DNA of 64,000 bases. Source: Flavobacterium ustbae. Lineage in GTDB: Bacteria > Bacteroidota > Bacteroidia > Flavobacteriales > Flavobacteriaceae. The translations under genes and the position numbers were made by a program. Below, in pieces: positions 45,465 through 52,927 of the stretch (position 1 is the stretch's first letter; every line of letters begins with the position of its first letter). Under the pieces are notes generated by a model. The model ran no database searches and was not told the origin of the DNA. It saw only the letters and a program-made list of their open reading frames with translations. The stretch is from positions 496,001-560,000 of the forward strand of contig NZ_RPOC01000001.1 of NCBI RefSeq assembly GCF_003946915.1, written 5' to 3'.

Positions 45465-45815
45465 TTAATCATTAAAAAAGATTTCTGAAAATTTCTCTAA
45501 AATTGGACCTTCTACCATTTTATCTTTTATAAAGAAAAGTAAAATAGTAAAGAAAAGATAGATACCTCCTACTGCCAAAAATCCAAGTGCATTACTGTCA
45601 AACAAAGAACCAAAAGCATATGCTGCGGCAAAAGATCCAAAAATTAAGACCATCGTGAAACAAACTAAAATTAAAGTAAACTTAAAAATTAAAGTTGTAG
45701 ACTTCATTGCTACTTTAAAACCCCAAAGTTTATAATAGGCTAAATGACTGTCAATAAAAACTTTAGTTTGTTCTTGAATTTTTTCAGTGTTTTCTTTTAA
45801 CTCTTCGAAAGCCAT
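45465..45815 (-). CDS. Phage-holin-family (Holin_X-like) membrane protein
   Basis: The protein has 116 residues. A charged helical start (MAFEELKENTEKIQEQTKVFIDSHLAYYKLWGFKVAMKST) is followed by two membrane helices at about 43-66 and 73-95. The arrangement is that of the holin_X/DUF1469 proteins, which despite the name are common envelope proteins outside phages. It lies between the YtxH-like and DUF6327-like genes and is probably translated with the latter. Confidence 0.8.
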   Translation of the reverse strand: MAFEELKENTEKIQEQTKVFIDSHLAYYKLWGFKVAMKSTTLIFKFTLILVCFTMVLIFGSFAAAYAFGSLFDSNALGFLAVGGIYLFFTILLFFIKDKMVEGPILEKFSEIFFND

Positions 45816-45891
45816 ATTTGGTATTTTAAAAAATAAAAAAGCACAAAACTTCCTTATAAATAAGTTAGTAATGTGCTATTTGTAATTATTA

Positions 45892-46218
45892 TTATTTTTG
45901 AAGTTTAGCGTTCTGCGCTTTTAGATCAGCCAATTTAGTTTCCAAAAAAGAAATTACTTCTTCAGTTTTATAACTTACATTCGAAAGTAATTCTGTTAAT
46001 GTTCCATCAAGATTTTGAGTTGCATTTGTGAACTTCTCACGAAGAACTTCAGAACTAGCATCAAAAGAATCTTTTAAATTATGTTTCGTATCATCGATAC
46101 CTTCTTTAATTTTTGCTCTAGTTTTTGATCCTTTATCTGGTGCAAATAAAATTCCGATTGCCGCTCCAGCAGCTGCCGCAGCTAAAATTGCCGCAGCCGT
46201 ATTTAAGTTCTTAGACAT
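45892..46218 (-). CDS. YtxH-domain protein
   Basis: The protein has 108 residues. The start MSKNLNTAAAILAAAAAGAAIGILFAPDKGSKTRAKIKEG is the YtxH signature: a Gly/Ala-rich helix with the GILFAPDKG motif. An amphipathic coiled-coil tail (VLREKFTNATQNLDGTLTELL) follows. YtxH proteins are linked to general stress in Gram-positives, and in flavobacteria they head this three-gene set. First gene of the cluster. Confidence 0.88.
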   Translation of the reverse strand: MSKNLNTAAAILAAAAAGAAIGILFAPDKGSKTRAKIKEGIDDTKHNLKDSFDASSEVLREKFTNATQNLDGTLTELLSNVSYKTEEVISFLETKLADLKAQNAKLQK

Positions 46219-46312
46219 GATATTACAATTTTAAATTATTACCTTAAAGATACTCTTTTTTGAACTTATAAATTTCTGATTAATTGTAATTTACAAAAAT
46301 TTAACAATATAA

Positions 46313-46789
46313 TTAATACACATACGTAATAGCCTCGTATTTACCATCTTTTTCAATTATGCTCACAAACGGAGAACCATTTGAAGCCGACTTGCTTTTA
46401 ATTCTCATAGCAGTCTGATTCTGGTTTGCAATTGGCGGTTCGCCTTTTGTCTTGGTCGAGACTCCCGTAAAAGTTCCTGTCTGCTTCAGTCCTATTGTTT
46501 TTTCTTGAGGCAAAACAGTAACCATCTTGTAATCGTCTTTTGAATCTACTACAATTTTATCAGAAACTTTCTGAGTTTGTTTTGTCTGCTTATTTGTAAT
46601 TGATGAAACAGCATGTTTGCTAATTTTAACTTCTTCAGAACTTCCGTTTAAAGAATAGTAAACAAAACCATTTTCATTTTTAATAAAATTTACATCAAGT
46701 TCTTCTCCATTGTGTTTTGTAATTTGATGTGTTTGCGAAATTGCTACGTTTGCAAATAATAAAGCTAGTGTGAAATATAAAATTTTCAT
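46313..46789 (-). CDS. Hypothetical secreted protein
   Basis: The protein has 158 residues with a signal peptide (MKILYFTLALLFANVAISQ). A short strand-rich part (HNGEELDVNFIKNENGFVYYSLNGS) is followed by a Lys/Thr-rich stretch. There is no domain I recognise. It is monocistronic on the minus strand, between the envelope cluster and a large AT-rich gap. Confidence 0.6.
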   Translation of the reverse strand: MKILYFTLALLFANVAISQTHQITKHNGEELDVNFIKNENGFVYYSLNGSSEEVKISKHAVSSITNKQTKQTQKVSDKIVVDSKDDYKMVTVLPQEKTIGLKQTGTFTGVSTKTKGEPPIANQNQTAMRIKSKSASNGSPFVSIIEKDGKYEAITYVY

Positions 46790-46799
46790 GATAATTAGA

Positions 46800-47836
46800 T
46801 TTAAATTAAAAATTGTCAGACTTGAAATTTAAAAACTAAACTTTCACACAAATTCAACATTATGGAATTTTGTACATTATGATACAATTTGAAAAAATGT
46901 CTTTTTACGATAGATATTATCAAAACTACATCATAATAAAAATGAGAACATAAAATTGTCTTTTTGGGAAATCAGTTTTGAAATTGTATTGCGATAAAAA
47001 TTACGAGTTTCTAAAAACAATAAATTTCAACTTAGATTCTTTACGGCAAATTTTAATTTTTTACAAAAATCATCTCTGACTTTTGATATTGAGTTAAAAA
47101 TAGCAGTTTTATAAACAATTGTGTGTTAACAAGCCGTTAAACTGACTAAAATGACATCAAAAATTAAAATTCTGACCTTAAATAAACGATAATTTAAAAA
47201 ATGAGTTATTTATCGATTCAATTTAAAAAACGTCTTAAAATCAATTTATGAAGGCTAAAATTAATATATAAAAACTATTATTTTTAAATTTATTATCATT
47301 TTTTAAAATAATAATTAAAAACTAATATTTTAAAAAATTAATAATAAAAAACTATGAAATTAAATTGAAGGCAAAAATTAAAAAAAATTAGAAAAAACCT
47401 AGATTCTAGTTTTTTTTAAGAAGAAACATGCTGTAAAAACGAAAAGTTGAAATAAAGAGTTTTAATGAATCAAAATTTTAAAAAGGTCTTCTCTACTCGA
47501 CTATTTTTTATTTTAGCCTAATAATAATTTATGAAGGTCTAATTTTATATATAAAATTAATTAAAAACAAAATATTAATAGTTTTTATAAATAATAAATT
47601 AAATTTATTATAATTAGCAAAAAATATTATTAAAAATTATAATAATAATTTTAACATCAAAATTATAAGCTAAAAAAACCAAAAGCTAAAATAAAGACTT
47701 TTTATAAACTTAAATTCAAAAAATGAATAAGTTATCCAATAAGATTTTATTTTCTATTAAAATCAATTTATGAAAGTCAATTTTAATTTATAAAAATTAT
47801 AAGTTTTAAAATTTCAATAGTAAATCTATATAATAA
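46800..47836. other. AT-rich gene-free region with degenerate long-period repeats
   Basis: About 1 kb without any credible ORF. AATTTATGAAGG/AATTTATGAAAG-type boxes begin at 47243, 47526 and 47765 (spacings 283 and 239 bp), each followed by a T/A-rich ATATATAAAA stretch. A second shared block AAAGTTGAAATAAAGAGTTTT / AAAGCTAAAATAAAGACTTTT lies 239 bp apart (about 47441 and 47680). One TTATCCAAT (47732) is close to a DnaA box. Purpose unknown. Confidence 0.5.
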
Positions 47837-47838
47837 AA

Positions 47839-47862
47839 AAAAGCGCTTATAAAAGCGCTTTT
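47839..47862 (-). terminator. Terminator of glnS
   Basis: AAAAGCGC pairs with GCGCTTTT, an 8-bp stem with an A/T-rich loop, just beyond the glnS stop. Confidence 0.75.
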
Positions 47863-47879
47863 CATAAATTAAGTTGATA

Positions 47880-49997
47880 TTACTTCTTTACCATTTCAGA
47901 AAGAATTTCAATTTCTCTTTCTGAAGCATTTTTTGGTGGATTTGAATATAATTTCAAAATTTCATCATCAAACTGATTTCTCAGATTTTCATCTTCAATA
48001 TCTCTCAAATTCAAAAGTGCTTTAGATCTTACATAAGTCGATTCACTTTTTAAAGACATTGTATATAATTTGTGGATATCTTCTTGTTCTACATCAGCAG
48101 ATTTTAAACTTGAATATTTCAAAATAAACTGAGCAAACAACAAAGAACTCTTATTATTGTTGATATTTTTCTTTAAAGAATTCTGTAATAAAGAGAAACT
48201 CGAAACATTTTTGATGTTCTCCCCTATTGCACTTTCAATTGCAATTCGTTCTGGTTTAGTCTCAACTTTAAAATATTTGTTGATATCTTTTAAAGAATTA
48301 TTGATGCTGTTTTCTTCTTTTTTACCTTTTTCTTCCCAGGCATCTTTTAAACCAACCGTTTTGTTAAACACTAATTTTGAAGGAGTTGAGTCTTTATCAA
48401 CAGTAAAATATCCTAAACGTTGAAACTGAAATTTATCTTCATTTTGAGCTGTTGATAAACTTGGTTCAACATATCCAGTTACAATTTCTAACGAATTTGG
48501 ATTCACAAAATCTAAAAAATTTTTGTCTTTGTAACTGTCTGGAGCTTCGTCTGTAAACAAACGATCGTATAGACGAACTTCTGCTTCCAAAGCATGTTTG
48601 ATAGAAACCCAATGCAATGTACCGGATACTTTTCTTTGACTTGCTTCTGTACCGCTTCCGCTTAAAGAATCGGTATCATAAGTTACATGAATTTCTGTAA
48701 TATTGCCGCCAGCATCTTTTACAACAGATTCACCTTTAATGATATACGCATTCTTAAGACGCACTTCTTTTCCTAAAGTCAAACGGAAATATTTAGCCGG
48801 AGCATCTTCTAAAAAGTCTTCTCTTTCAATATATAATTCACGAGAAAAAGGCACTTTTCTGAAACCAGCGTTTTCATCTTCCTGATTATTTTCTGCTTCT
48901 AACCACTCTTCTTTTCCTTCCGGATAATTGGTAATTACCAGTTTCACAGGATCTAAAACAGCCATTACACGAGGTGCAATTTTGTTTAAATCTTCACGAA
49001 TACAAAATTCTAAAACCGATACGTTAATCAAATTATCACGTTTTGCAATACCAATTGTATTAGCAAAATTACGCAAAGATGCAGCTGTATAACCACGTCT
49101 TCTTAACCCTGAAATAGTTGACATTCTAGGATCATCCCAACCGTTAACATGCTTTTCTTTAACAAGTTGCTGTAATTTTCTTTTACTAACAACAGTATGA
49201 GATAAGTTACGTCTAGCAAATTCTCTTTGTTTTGGACGCAATTTATTTTCATCAAAAATTTGATCTAAAAACCAATCGTATAATTCACGGTGAGGCAAGA
49301 ATTCAAGTGTACAAAATGAATGAGAAATTTGCTCTAAATAATCACTTTGTCCGTGCGCCCAATCGTACATTGGATAGATTTTCCAATCGTCTCCAGTTCT
49401 ATGGTGGTGTTTGTGTAAAATTCTGTACATGATCGGATCACGCATTAACATGTTTGTTGATTTCATGTCAATTTTAGCACGAAGAATGTGTGTACCAGCC
49501 TCAAATTCACCGTTTTTCATTCTTTCGAAAAGGTCTAAATTCTCTTCAACAGAACGATTTCTGTACGGACTGTCTGTTCCCACAGTAGTAGGCGTTCCTT
49601 TTTGAGCAGCCATTTCTTCAGAAGTCTGACTGTCAACATAAGCTTTATCTTTCTTAATTAATAAAACTGCCCAATCGTATAATTGTTGGAAATAGTCTGA
49701 AGCATAACATTCTTCTGCCCAGGAATATCCTAACCATTCAACATCTTTTTTAATAGCATCAACAAATTCCTGCTCTTCTTTTTCTGGGTTTGTATCGTCA
49801 AAACGTAAATTTACAGGTGACTGATAATCAATTCCTAAACCAAAATTTAATGCAATAGAACTTGCATGTCCAATGTGCAAATATCCATTAGGTTCTGGTG
49901 GAAAACGAAAGCGAAGTTTAGTATTCGAAAGACCTGATTTTACGTCTTCCTCTATGATTTGTTCAATAAAATTGAGTGATTTCTCTTCTGATGCCAT
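47880..49997 (-). CDS. glnS: Glutamine--tRNA ligase with long C-terminal extension
   Basis: The protein has 705 residues. This class I synthetase charges tRNA-Gln. The start MASEEKSLNFIEQIIEEDV is followed by RFPPEPNGYLHIGHASSI with the HIGH site and later TVVSKRKLQQLV, the KMSKS loop. The glutaminyl-type WDDPRMSTISGLRRRGYT and the beta-barrel C-terminal core follow. After about residue 560 there is an extra helical segment (KEENSINNSLKDINKYFKVE...EILSEMVKK) of roughly 145 residues, not found in short GlnRS. It is helical and repeat-like and does not look like the YqeY domain fused in other bacteria. Single gene. Confidence 0.95.
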   Translation of the reverse strand: MASEEKSLNFIEQIIEEDVKSGLSNTKLRFRFPPEPNGYLHIGHASSIALNFGLGIDYQSPVNLRFDDTNPEKEEQEFVDAIKKDVEWLGYSWAEECYASDYFQQLYDWAVLLIKKDKAYVDSQTSEEMAAQKGTPTTVGTDSPYRNRSVEENLDLFERMKNGEFEAGTHILRAKIDMKSTNMLMRDPIMYRILHKHHHRTGDDWKIYPMYDWAHGQSDYLEQISHSFCTLEFLPHRELYDWFLDQIFDENKLRPKQREFARRNLSHTVVSKRKLQQLVKEKHVNGWDDPRMSTISGLRRRGYTAASLRNFANTIGIAKRDNLINVSVLEFCIREDLNKIAPRVMAVLDPVKLVITNYPEGKEEWLEAENNQEDENAGFRKVPFSRELYIEREDFLEDAPAKYFRLTLGKEVRLKNAYIIKGESVVKDAGGNITEIHVTYDTDSLSGSGTEASQRKVSGTLHWVSIKHALEAEVRLYDRLFTDEAPDSYKDKNFLDFVNPNSLEIVTGYVEPSLSTAQNEDKFQFQRLGYFTVDKDSTPSKLVFNKTVGLKDAWEEKGKKEENSINNSLKDINKYFKVETKPERIAIESAIGENIKNVSSFSLLQNSLKKNINNNKSSLLFAQFILKYSSLKSADVEQEDIHKLYTMSLKSESTYVRSKALLNLRDIEDENLRNQFDDEILKLYSNPPKNASEREIEILSEMVKK

Positions 49998-50016
49998 TAT
50001 TTTATAGTAATTTTAG

Positions 50017-50024
50017 CAAAGATA
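50017..50024 (-). promoter_or_regulatory. -7 element of glnS
   Basis: CAAAGATA on the plus strand, read as TATCTTTG on the minus strand, 19 bp before the glnS start. A -33 TTG is not clear. Confidence 0.5.
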
Positions 50025-50114
50025 AAAAAAAGGTTTCAGGTTTCAGGTTTAAAGTTATCTAACTCGCATAAAACATGAAACGTTAAAGCTAAATCCCGAA
50101 ATTAATTTATTTAG

Positions 50115-50122
50115 TACTTTTG
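50115..50122 (+). promoter_or_regulatory. -7 element before the toxin-antitoxin pair
   Basis: TACTTTTG, 17 bp before the antitoxin start, matching TAnnTTTG. The -33 part is weak. Confidence 0.5.
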
Positions 50123-50139
50123 TAAAAATATTCAGAATT

Positions 50140-50358
50140 ATGAGACAATTGACAGTTACAATTCCAGACGACTTCTACGAAACTTTTGTTAGTTTTTTTA
50201 AACATATTCCTGATGTTTCTATTAATGAAAATGTTGAGAATGAAATTCCGCTATGGCAACAAGAAATGGTTTTAGAACGTATGAAAAATGCTAAACCAGA
50301 AGATTATATTGATGCAGATGTTGCTTTACAAAATTTAAAAAATAAATATGGTCTTTAA
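50140..50358 (+). CDS. Antitoxin of a ParE/RelE-type pair
   Basis: The protein has 72 residues. It starts with a short strand (MRQLTVTIPDDFYETFVSFF) like the DNA-binding ribbon of small antitoxins and ends with an acidic helix (KPEDYIDADVALQNLKNKYGL) that would wrap the toxin. It overlaps the toxin gene by 11 bp, in the usual antitoxin-first order. The exact family was not identified. It lies between glnS and folB. Confidence 0.7.
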   Translation: MRQLTVTIPDDFYETFVSFFKHIPDVSINENVENEIPLWQQEMVLERMKNAKPEDYIDADVALQNLKNKYGL

Positions 50359-50647
50359 AGTTTTAATAGTAAAAAGAGCCGATTTAGAAATAGAAGAAGC
50401 TTTTTTATACTATGAAAATATTAGAAAAGGTTTGGGAGAAAAATTTCTTTTAGATTACAATGACCATTTAAAAACACTTTATAAGTTTCCACTTTTTGAA
50501 GAAAAATACAACATTGTTCGTACTTTACCTTTAAAGAAATTTCCTTACACTATCCACTTTACAGTTGATGAATTAGAAAAAATTGTTTCTATTCAAGCTG
50601 TAACCTGCAATTATCAAGATCCAAATACTACAAGAATTAAATTATAA
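50348..50647 (+). CDS. RelE/ParE-family toxin
   Basis: The protein has 99 residues. Features of the ParE branch are visible: the early RADLEIEEAFLYYENIRKGLGEKFL helix pair, then LKTLYKFPLFEEKYNIVRTLPLKKFPYTIHFTVDELEKIVSIQAV, where R-x-LPLKKFPY-x-I-x-F is the typical strand of the fold. ParE proteins block DNA gyrase while RelE proteins cleave ribosomal mRNA; which applies here is open. Cotranslated with the antitoxin and followed 3 bp later by folB. Confidence 0.82.
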   Translation: MVFKVLIVKRADLEIEEAFLYYENIRKGLGEKFLLDYNDHLKTLYKFPLFEEKYNIVRTLPLKKFPYTIHFTVDELEKIVSIQAVTCNYQDPNTTRIKL

Positions 50648-50649
50648 AA

Positions 50650-51009
50650 ATGGGAGTTATAAAACTTAAAAATATCCGTACTTTTTCTTACCACGGATGT
50701 TTAATTGAAGAAGGAAAAATCGGTTCTGATTACACTGTAGATTTAAAAATTAAAACCAATTTACAGAAATCAGCTGAAACAGATCATCTTTTAGACACGG
50801 TAGATTATGTTCATTTGAACAAAATTGTTACTGAAGAAATGGCAATTCGTTCTCATTTATTAGAGCATGTGGCTAAAAGAATCAATATTCGTGTATTAGC
50901 AGAGATAGAAATGATAGAAAAAACAACTGTTTGGGTTTCAAAAATTAATCCTCCTATTGGTGGTGATGTTGAGTCAGTTACTATAAAAATGACGGAAATT
51001 AGAAAGTAA
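50650..51009 (+). CDS. folB: Dihydroneopterin aldolase
   Basis: The protein has 119 residues. It converts 7,8-dihydroneopterin to 6-hydroxymethyl-dihydropterin and glycolaldehyde in folate synthesis. The motif FSYHGCLIEEGKIGSDYTVDL is the FolB start with the conserved Y-H-G-x-x-x-x-E pattern. DTVDYVHLNKIVTEE and SHLLEHVAKRI follow, and WVSKINPPIGGDVESVTI is the C-terminal K-x-N-P-P-I signature. The toxin gene ends 3 bp upstream, an unusual co-operon. Confidence 0.93.
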   Translation: MGVIKLKNIRTFSYHGCLIEEGKIGSDYTVDLKIKTNLQKSAETDHLLDTVDYVHLNKIVTEEMAIRSHLLEHVAKRINIRVLAEIEMIEKTTVWVSKINPPIGGDVESVTIKMTEIRK

Positions 51010-51057
51010 TTTTTAAAATTAAAATCTTAAATTTTTAAAATACTTCATTCGAAACTT

Positions 51058-51086
51058 TTGAAATTTAAAGATTTTAGTTACTTTTG
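51058..51086 (+). promoter_or_regulatory. Promoter of tRNA-Cys
   Basis: TTG (51058-51060), an 18-bp spacer and TACTTTTG (51079-51086), followed 17 bp later by the tRNA 5' end. Confidence 0.75.
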
Positions 51087-51103
51087 CCATCCGTTCAAGT
51101 AAT

Positions 51104-51174
51104 GGCGTCGTGGCCGAGCGGCTAGGCTGGGCTCTGCAAAAGCTCCTACTCCGGTTCGAATCCGGACGATGCCT
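51104..51174 (+). tRNA. tRNA-Cys (GCA)
   Basis: A 71-nt cloverleaf. Acceptor arm GGCGTCG pairs with CGATGCC, the anticodon stem GGGCT pairs with AGCTC, and the loop is CTGCAAA with anticodon GCA. The T stem TCCGG/CCGGA has a TTCGAAT loop. The discriminator base is T (U). CCA is not encoded. A hairpin terminator follows directly. Confidence 0.95.
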
Positions 51175-51176
51175 CT

Positions 51177-51208
51177 AAAACCTTCAAAGCAATTTGAAGG
51201 TTTTTTTT
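51177..51208 (+). terminator. Terminator of tRNA-Cys
   Basis: AAAACCTTCAAA pairs with TTTGAAGGTTTT across GCAA, followed by a T run. Confidence 0.85.
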
Positions 51209-51265
51209 ATGTCTAATTTTTAGAAAAAATTAATAAAGATTACGTTCGAATCCGGACGATGCCTC

Positions 51266-51298
51266 AAAACCTTCAAAGCAATTTGAAGGTTTTTTTTT
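51266..51298 (+). terminator. Second copy of the tRNA-Cys terminator
   Basis: The same hairpin as at 51177-51208, attached to the second tRNA-tail copy. Confidence 0.8.
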
Positions 51299-51360
51299 AT
51301 GTCTAATTTTTAGGAAAAATTAATTAAAGATTTACGTTCGAATCCGGACGATGCATTAAA

Positions 51361-51388
51361 GAGATACAGAAATGTGTCTCTTTTTTTT
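51361..51388 (+). terminator. Terminator-like hairpin after the third tRNA tail
   Basis: GAGATACA pairs with TGTGTCTC (one G-T pair) and is followed by eight T. Its sequence differs from the first two terminators. Confidence 0.65.
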
Positions 51389-51390
51389 GC

Positions 51391-51473
51391 GTCATTGCGA
51401 AGAACGAGGCAATCACAGTAACATATCAATGTTCTAATTATCATGATGAGATTGCTTCGTTCCTCGCAATGAC
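51391..51473. repeat. REP-type palindrome
   Basis: GTCATTGCGAAGAACGAGGC (51391-51410, then AATC) and GATTGCTTCGTTCCTCGCAA (51450-51469, then TGAC) are inverted copies with two changed bases, around a 35-bp AT-rich middle. GTCATTGCGAGGAACGAAGC-like repeats are scattered in many bacterial genomes and behave as MITE- or REP-like elements. Confidence 0.75.
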
Positions 51474-51483
51474 TAAACACAAA

Positions 51484-51507
51484 AAAACCTCTGAAATTCA
51501 GAGGTTT
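51484..51507 (-). terminator. Terminator of the LysE-like gene
   Basis: AAACCTCTGAA pairs with TTCAGAGGTTT, 27 bp beyond the minus-strand stop. Confidence 0.75.
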
Positions 51508-51534
51508 AAATTTATAATTATGAGTTATTAACAA

Positions 51535-52215
51535 CTATTTATGTTCGATTCTTTCAAAGGCATTTTTCATCATTTCCTTTTCTTTTGGAAACCATCCCTG
51601 AGTTATTAACACAACTCCAAAAACCATTAAGACAATACTAATTCCTTTTTTAATTTTTAGAATATTATTGGGTGTCAATTTCGATTTTAACTGTTTGGCT
51701 AATACTATTTTAATGCAATCGACTAATAAATAAGTAATGATAACTGACGTAAAAAAAGTAAACATTCTTGAGTTTATCATTTCTAATTTTGGTCCCACAG
51801 AAATAATAACGGCTAACCAAAAGCCAAGAACTCCAATGTTGATAACGTTTAAAATAAAACCTTTTATAAATAAACTGCCGTAGTTTCTTTTTATGATATC
51901 ACGATCTATTTCTTCGGCATCCATTTTTTCATCGTTCTTCAATCTTATGAAAGAAATAATTCCGTAAGCCAGCATAATAATTCCGCCAAAAATAAACAAT
52001 GCCGGTTTATCTTTTAAACTCTGAATAAGTCTGTAACTTCCTAAATATGCGATTCCTATAAAGAAAATATCACCTAAAACAACACCCAAATCAAAAGCCA
52101 TTGCAGCTCTGAATCCTTTAGTGATACTGGTTTCAATTAGTATAAAAAACACTGGACCTACCATAAAACTTAGAAAAAGTCCCCATGGAAGTCCAGTTAG
52201 AATATCATTTATCAT
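51535..52215 (-). CDS. LysE-family translocator
   Basis: The protein has 226 residues. Six membrane helices are expected, and the start GLPWGLFLSFMVGPVFFILIETSITKGFRAAMAFDLGVVLGDIFFIGIAY has the family's G-x-x-x-G-P-x-x pattern. A cytoplasmic loop with MDAEEIDRDIIKRNYGSLF splits the two halves. Such carriers export amino acids or related compounds; the substrate is not predictable. Last gene of the rnr-GIN-LysE run on the minus strand (gap 14 bp). Confidence 0.85.
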   Translation of the reverse strand: MINDILTGLPWGLFLSFMVGPVFFILIETSITKGFRAAMAFDLGVVLGDIFFIGIAYLGSYRLIQSLKDKPALFIFGGIIMLAYGIISFIRLKNDEKMDAEEIDRDIIKRNYGSLFIKGFILNVINIGVLGFWLAVIISVGPKLEMINSRMFTFFTSVIITYLLVDCIKIVLAKQLKSKLTPNNILKIKKGISIVLMVFGVVLITQGWFPKEKEMMKNAFERIEHK

Positions 52216-52229
52216 TCAAATACAATTAA

Positions 52230-52898
52230 TTACTTTACTTCTTCAATTTTACCACCAAAAACAGTTTTCTGATTTATTTGTTTCGGTTTTCCGTAAATGT
52301 AAATAGAGCCTCCTGCGCTCACTTTTGCATCCACAAGGGTTGAAGCATTAACATCGGCTTTTCCGCCCGCAGAAACGCTTACTTTCGTTTGAGACGTGGC
52401 TAATTTACTTCCTAGGAAATATCCGCCAGCTCCTAAACTTGCATCAAGGTTATCTGCTTTACCAGTTACGGTTATTTCTCCGCCAGAAACTGAACTTACT
52501 TTTAACTTATCAACATTCAAATCTACGTTAATTTTTCCGCCTTCCTGGGCACTGACTTTAAAAGAAGTTGATTTAATAGTTTCGTTACCAGTAACTAGAG
52601 CTCCTTCATTTACGTCAATCAGTTCTAAACGCTTGTAATATAAAGTAACATCAAGATCATTTCCAGATAAAAGTTTTGGAAACGGCATTCTTAATTTTAA
52701 AATACCATTCTTATTAACAGCTTCTAATTCTGTCTCTCTTGCTCCTTTTATAACAATCTTATTTTCAGAAGAAGGAACCAATTTAACACTTAATTTATCG
52801 TAAACTTTAACCGTATCAAATTCTCCTAACTCTTTTGTTACTTGTGCAAATGACATTTGTGCAACTAATATCGCAGCTCCTATAATTAACTTTCTCAT
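52230..52898 (-). CDS. Head GIN-domain (DUF2807) secreted protein
   Basis: The protein has 222 residues. It has a signal peptide (MRKLIIGAAILVAQMSFAQ) and then the GIN domain: the early FDTVKVYDKLSVKLVPSSENKIVIKG segment and later Gly/Ser-rich turns (SAQEGGKINVDLNVDKLKVSSVSGGEITV) that form a beta-helix-like sheet. Common in Bacteroidota, it is thought to sit in the envelope. Role unknown. It lies 29 bp after rnr on the same strand. Confidence 0.85.
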   Translation of the reverse strand: MRKLIIGAAILVAQMSFAQVTKELGEFDTVKVYDKLSVKLVPSSENKIVIKGARETELEAVNKNGILKLRMPFPKLLSGNDLDVTLYYKRLELIDVNEGALVTGNETIKSTSFKVSAQEGGKINVDLNVDKLKVSSVSGGEITVTGKADNLDASLGAGGYFLGSKLATSQTKVSVSAGGKADVNASTLVDAKVSAGGSIYIYGKPKQINQKTVFGGKIEEVK

Positions 52899-52927
52899 GT
52901 TTATTTTTTTTTAATTAATAATCAACT

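Larger units (their letters stand above)
51154..51354 (+). repeat. tRNA-Cys 3' tail repeated twice more downstream
   Basis: GTTCGAATCCGGACGATGC occurs at 51154 (in the tRNA), 51244 and 51336, at 90 and 92 bp intervals. The first two copies continue as CTC plus the same AAAACCTTCAAAG-type hairpin and a shared GTCTAATTTTTAG flank. The third is followed by ATTAAAGAG instead. The two extra copies lack the rest of a tRNA, so they are not functional genes. Confidence 0.9.

Noticed and set aside
45465-45815. Prophage lysis gene because of the holin-family label
   Set aside because: No phage genes around. The gene sits in a YtxH/DUF6327 envelope cluster typical of flavobacterial chromosomes.
47732-47740. 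TTATCCAAT as a DnaA box marking oriC at 46.8-47.9 kb
   Set aside because: Only one near-match in 1 kb, and gene direction does not flip here. 55.46-56.23 kb is the better candidate.
51244-51354. Two additional tRNA genes
   Set aside because: Only the 3' ~20 nt of tRNA-Cys is present in each copy; acceptor 5' strand, D arm and anticodon arm are missing.
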